Below, piece after piece: positions 61,650-64,000 of a DNA stretch of 64,000 nucleotides. The translations under genes were made by a program, and so were the position numbers. Each line of letters begins with the position of its first letter. The stretch's first letter is position 1. Origin of the DNA: Ptiloglossa arizonensis (taxonomy: Eukaryota > Arthropoda > Insecta > Hymenoptera > Colletidae); contig NW_027478461.1 in assembly GCF_051014685.1 (NCBI RefSeq), positions 1,364,001 through 1,428,000 of the forward strand, read 5' to 3'. The notes beneath the pieces were generated by a model. It was not told where the DNA came from. It ran no database searches and saw only the letters and a program-made list of their open reading frames with translations.

Positions 61650-64000
61650 ACCATTGTAATCGGGCGAGTTTCTACTTTCAGATGCCACAGGAATTTCTCG
61701 AGTTCATCAATCCGTTCGCGAGAAATGGGAGTTTGAAGTTAAGGAATGGTTCAGAAACCATCAAAATTTTCGCAAGTCTGATACTCGAAACCAATAACTA
61801 CATTGGCCTAGGGGAAAAATACACATACCGTTGTAATCGGGCGAGTTTCTACTTTCAGATGCAATAGGAATTTCTCGAGTTCGTCAATCCGTTCGCGAGA
61901 AATGGGAGTTTGAAGTTAAGGAATGGTTGAGAAACCATCGAAATTTTCGCAAGTCTGATACTCGAAACCAATAACTACTATGGCCTAGGGCAAAAATGCA
62001 CATACCATTGTAATCGGGAGAGTTTCTACTTTCAGATGCAACAGGAATTTCTCGAGTTCGTCAATCCGTTCGCGAGAAATGGGAGTTTGAAGTTAAGGAA
62101 TGGTTGAGTAACCATCAAAATTTTCGCAAGTCTGATACTCGAAACCAATAACTACAATGGCCTAGGGGAAAAATACACATACCGTTGTAATCGGACGAGT
62201 TTCTACTTTCAGATGCAACAGGAATTTCTCGAGTTCGTCTATCCGTTCGCGAGATATGGGAGTTTGAAGTTAAGGAATGGTTGAGAAACCATCAAAGTTT
62301 TCGCTGGTCTGATACTCGAAACCAATAACTGGAATGGCCGTGGGGAAAAGTACACACACCATTGTTATCGGGCTAGTTTCTACTTTCAGATGCAACAGGA
62401 ATTTTCCGAGTTCGTCAATCCGTTCGCGAGATATGGGAGTATGAAGATAACGAATGGTTGAGAAACCATCAAAATTTTCGCAGGTCTGATACTCGAAACC
62501 AGTAACCGGATGGCCTAGGGGAAAAGTACACCCACCATTCTAATCGGGCGAGTTTCTACTTTCAGATACAACAGGAATTTCTCGAGTTCGTCAATGCGTT
62601 CGCGTGATATGGGAGTTTGAAGTTAAGGAATGGTTGAGAAACCATCGAAATTTTCGCAAGTCTGATACTCGAAACCAATACCTACTATGGCCTAGGGCAA
62701 AAATGCACATACCGTTGTAATCGGGCGAGTTTCTGCTTTCAGATGCAACAGGAATATCTCGAGTTCGTTAATCCGTTCGCGAGATATGGGAGTTTGAAGT
62801 TAAGGAATGCTTGAGAAACCATCAAAATTTTCGCAATTCTGATACTCGAAACCAATAACTACAATGGCCTAGGGGGAAAATACACATACTTTTGTAATCG
62901 GGCGAGTTACCACTTTCAGATGCAACAGGAATATCTCGAGTTCGTCATTCCGTTCGCGAGATATGGGAGTTTGATGTTAAAGAATGGTTCAGAAACCATC
63001 AAAATTTTCGCAGTTCTGACCCTACAAACGAATAACTGGAATGCCCTAGGGGAAAAGTACACACACCATTGTAATCGGGCGAGTTTCTACTTTCAGATGC
63101 AACAGGAATTTCTCGAGTTGGTCAATCCGTTCGTGAGATATGGGAGTTTGAAATTAAGGAATGGTTTAGAAACCATCAAACTTTTCGCAAGTCTGATACT
63201 CGAAACCAATAAGTGGAATGGCTTAGGGGAAAAGTACACATACCATTGTAATCGGGCGAGTTTCTACTTTCAGATGCAACAGGAATTTCTCGAGTTGGTC
63301 AATCCGTTCGTGAGATATGGGAGTTTGAAATTAAGGAATGGTTGAGAAACCATCAAAATTTTCTCAAGTCTGATACTCGAAACCAATAACTACTATGGCC
63401 TAGGGCAAAAATGCACATACCGTTGAAATCGGGCGAGTTTCTGCTTTCAGATGCAACAGGAGTTTCTCGAGTTCGTCAATCCGTTCGCGAGATATGGAAG
63501 TTTGAAGTTAAGGAATGCTTGAGAAACCATCAAAATTTTCGCAAGTCTGATACTCGAATCCAATAACAACTATGGCCAAGGGCAAAAATACACATACCGT
63601 TATAATCGGGCGAGTATCTGCTTTCAGATGCAATAGGAAATTCTCGAGTTCGTCAATCCGTTCGCGAGATATGGAAGTTTGAAGTTAAGGAATGATTGAG
63701 AAACCATCAAAATTTTCGCAATTCTGACGCTAGAAACGAATAACTGGAATGGCCTAGGGGAAAAGTACACATACCATTGTAATCGGGCGAGTTTCTACTT
63801 TCAGATGCAACAGGAATTTCTCGAGTTCGTCAATGCGTTCGCGAGAAACGGGAGTTTGAAGTTAAGGAATGGTTGAGAACCATCAAAATTTTCGCAAGTC
63901 TGATACTCGAAACCAATAACTACTATGGCCTAGGGCAAAAATGCACATACCATTGTAATCGGGAGAGTTTCTACTTTCAGATGCAACAGGAATTTCTCGA
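61650..64000 (+). repeat. Right-end block of more diverged monomers
   Basis: Same orientation and unit, but without clear HOR partners in the window. Private changes are frequent: ATGCCACAGG (61683), ACATTGGCC, GAATTTTCCGAG (near 62.40 kb), CCGTGGGGAAAAG, ACATACTTTTGTAATC (near 62.89 kb), GACCCTACAAACG (near 63.02 kb), CAATAAGTGG, GACGCTAGAAACG (near 63.73 kb) and a lost A in GAGAACCATC (near 63.88 kb). Inferred: this part has escaped recent homogenisation and may lie nearer an array edge, or belong to another HOR whose copies are outside the window. Confidence 0.72.

Larger units (their letters stand above)
40347..61650 (+). repeat. Domain C of the array: roughly 5.1-6.5-kb higher-order repeats
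   Basis: Domain C differs from A and B in many shared variants: ATGCAATAGGAA(A/T)TTCTCG, CGAGAAATGGGAGTTTGGAG, CGCAAGATATGTAAGTGTG, AAAAATGCACATACC, GTAACCGGGCG, TCGCAGGTCTG and CATCGAAATTTTC. It also contains monomers of 176 bp, which are almost absent to the left. Equivalent points lie 6,546 to 6,015 bp apart between copies 1 and 2, and 5,130 bp apart between copies 2 and 3 over most of their length. Domain A/B-type monomers (CTCGAGTTCGTCAATCC with TATGGGAGTTTGAAG) are interspersed, so it is not a separate family. Confidence 0.87.
1..64000 (+). repeat. 177-bp tandem satellite array filling the window
   Basis: Seen directly: the same roughly 177-bp unit recurs head to tail from the first to the last base, with no spacer and no inverted copy. 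Spacing was measured between many landmarks: the start of GAGAAACC falls at 169, 346, 523, 1585, 3531, 14682, 14859, 39462 and 43710, and after one lost base near 2604 all later intervals up to 43.7 kb are exact multiples of 177. About 361 monomers fit in the window. Known: units of 150-180 bp in uniform, homogenised arrays are typical of centromeric and pericentromeric satellites in plants and animals. Inferred: this is such an array, from a eukaryotic nuclear chromosome. The family and species are not recognised. A subtelomeric or knob-type heterochromatic satellite is the main alternative. Confidence 0.97.

Noticed and set aside
62920..63345. Second 141-codon + strand open frame
   Set aside because: Also consecutive satellite monomers with the stop changed (TTCAGA and TTTAGA in place of TTGAGA). 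It arises because 177 is divisible by three.
1..64000. CRISPR array
   Set aside because: There are no unique spacers: the unit is 177 bp, all of it repeats, and variation is spread along the monomer.
1..64000. Transposon or retroelement insertion
   Set aside because: The 177-bp register runs through without interruption. No long terminal repeats, poly-A tail, terminal inverted repeats or target-site duplications were seen.
1..64000. Inverted monomers or a large palindrome within the array
   Set aside because: Landmarks such as GAGAAACC, TTTCAGATG and CTCGAGTTCG read in the + orientation on every line checked.
1..64000. Telomere repeat, 5S or 45S rDNA, tRNA genes
   Set aside because: No TTTAGGG- or TTAGGG-type runs and no recognisable rRNA or tRNA boxes; all sequence is explained by the satellite.
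1..64000. Identity with Arabidopsis, maize or rice centromere repeats or human alpha satellite
   Set aside because: From memory of those consensus sequences there is no evident similarity beyond length and the CENP-B-box-like stretch; a database search was not possible.

Overview
The whole 64-kb window is one tandem satellite DNA array. A 177-bp monomer is repeated head to tail, always in the same orientation, about 361 times, from the first base to the last. I found no gene, tRNA, rRNA, CRISPR array, transposon, telomere repeat or unique spacer. The open reading frames that exist are by-products of a repeat length divisible by three (177 = 59 x 3). The layout suggests a nuclear chromosome of a eukaryote, most likely a centromeric or pericentromeric array: the unit is about nucleosome size, units are organised into higher-order repeats (HORs), and neighbouring HOR copies look very similar. 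Plant centromeric satellites often have this length, but nothing here proves a plant. I cannot name the species or the satellite family from sequence alone.

I number the monomer from the usual GAGAAACC. Conserved landmarks are AAAATTTT at 12-19, CCTAGG at 56-61, a CENP-B-box-like stretch at 75-91, a pyrimidine-rich TTTCAG followed by ATG at 108, CTCGAG at 123-128 and TCGCGA at 142-147. Hand counts on one typical monomer give about 42% GC and nine CpG, with no CpG depletion.

Three domains can be separated by shared variants. Domain A (about 1-28.3 kb) has HOR copies of 15, 20, 24, 21 and 24 monomers (2.7-4.2 kb), reshuffled by local duplications of 3, 4 and 8 monomers. Domain B (about 28.3-40.9 kb) is dominated by two copies of a 5.5-6.0-kb unit (31 monomers, growing to 34). 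Domain C (about 40.3-61.65 kb) has its own variants: ATGCAATAG, a GTAAGT at monomer position 153, AACCGGG, and recurrent 176-bp monomers. It is built from units of about 6.5 and 5.1 kb plus a third copy ending in a 1,945-bp duplication. The last 2.4 kb (61.65-64 kb) holds more diverged monomers.

All duplications land in register, as expected for unequal crossing-over or break-induced copying. From about 2.6 to 43.7 kb every checkpoint I measured stays on the same 177-bp grid. The points most worth a second look are the CENP-B-box-like motif that is intact in some monomers and broken in others, the sharp domain structure with a boundary captured inside a 6-kb duplication, and the splice-donor-like variant confined to C-type monomers.
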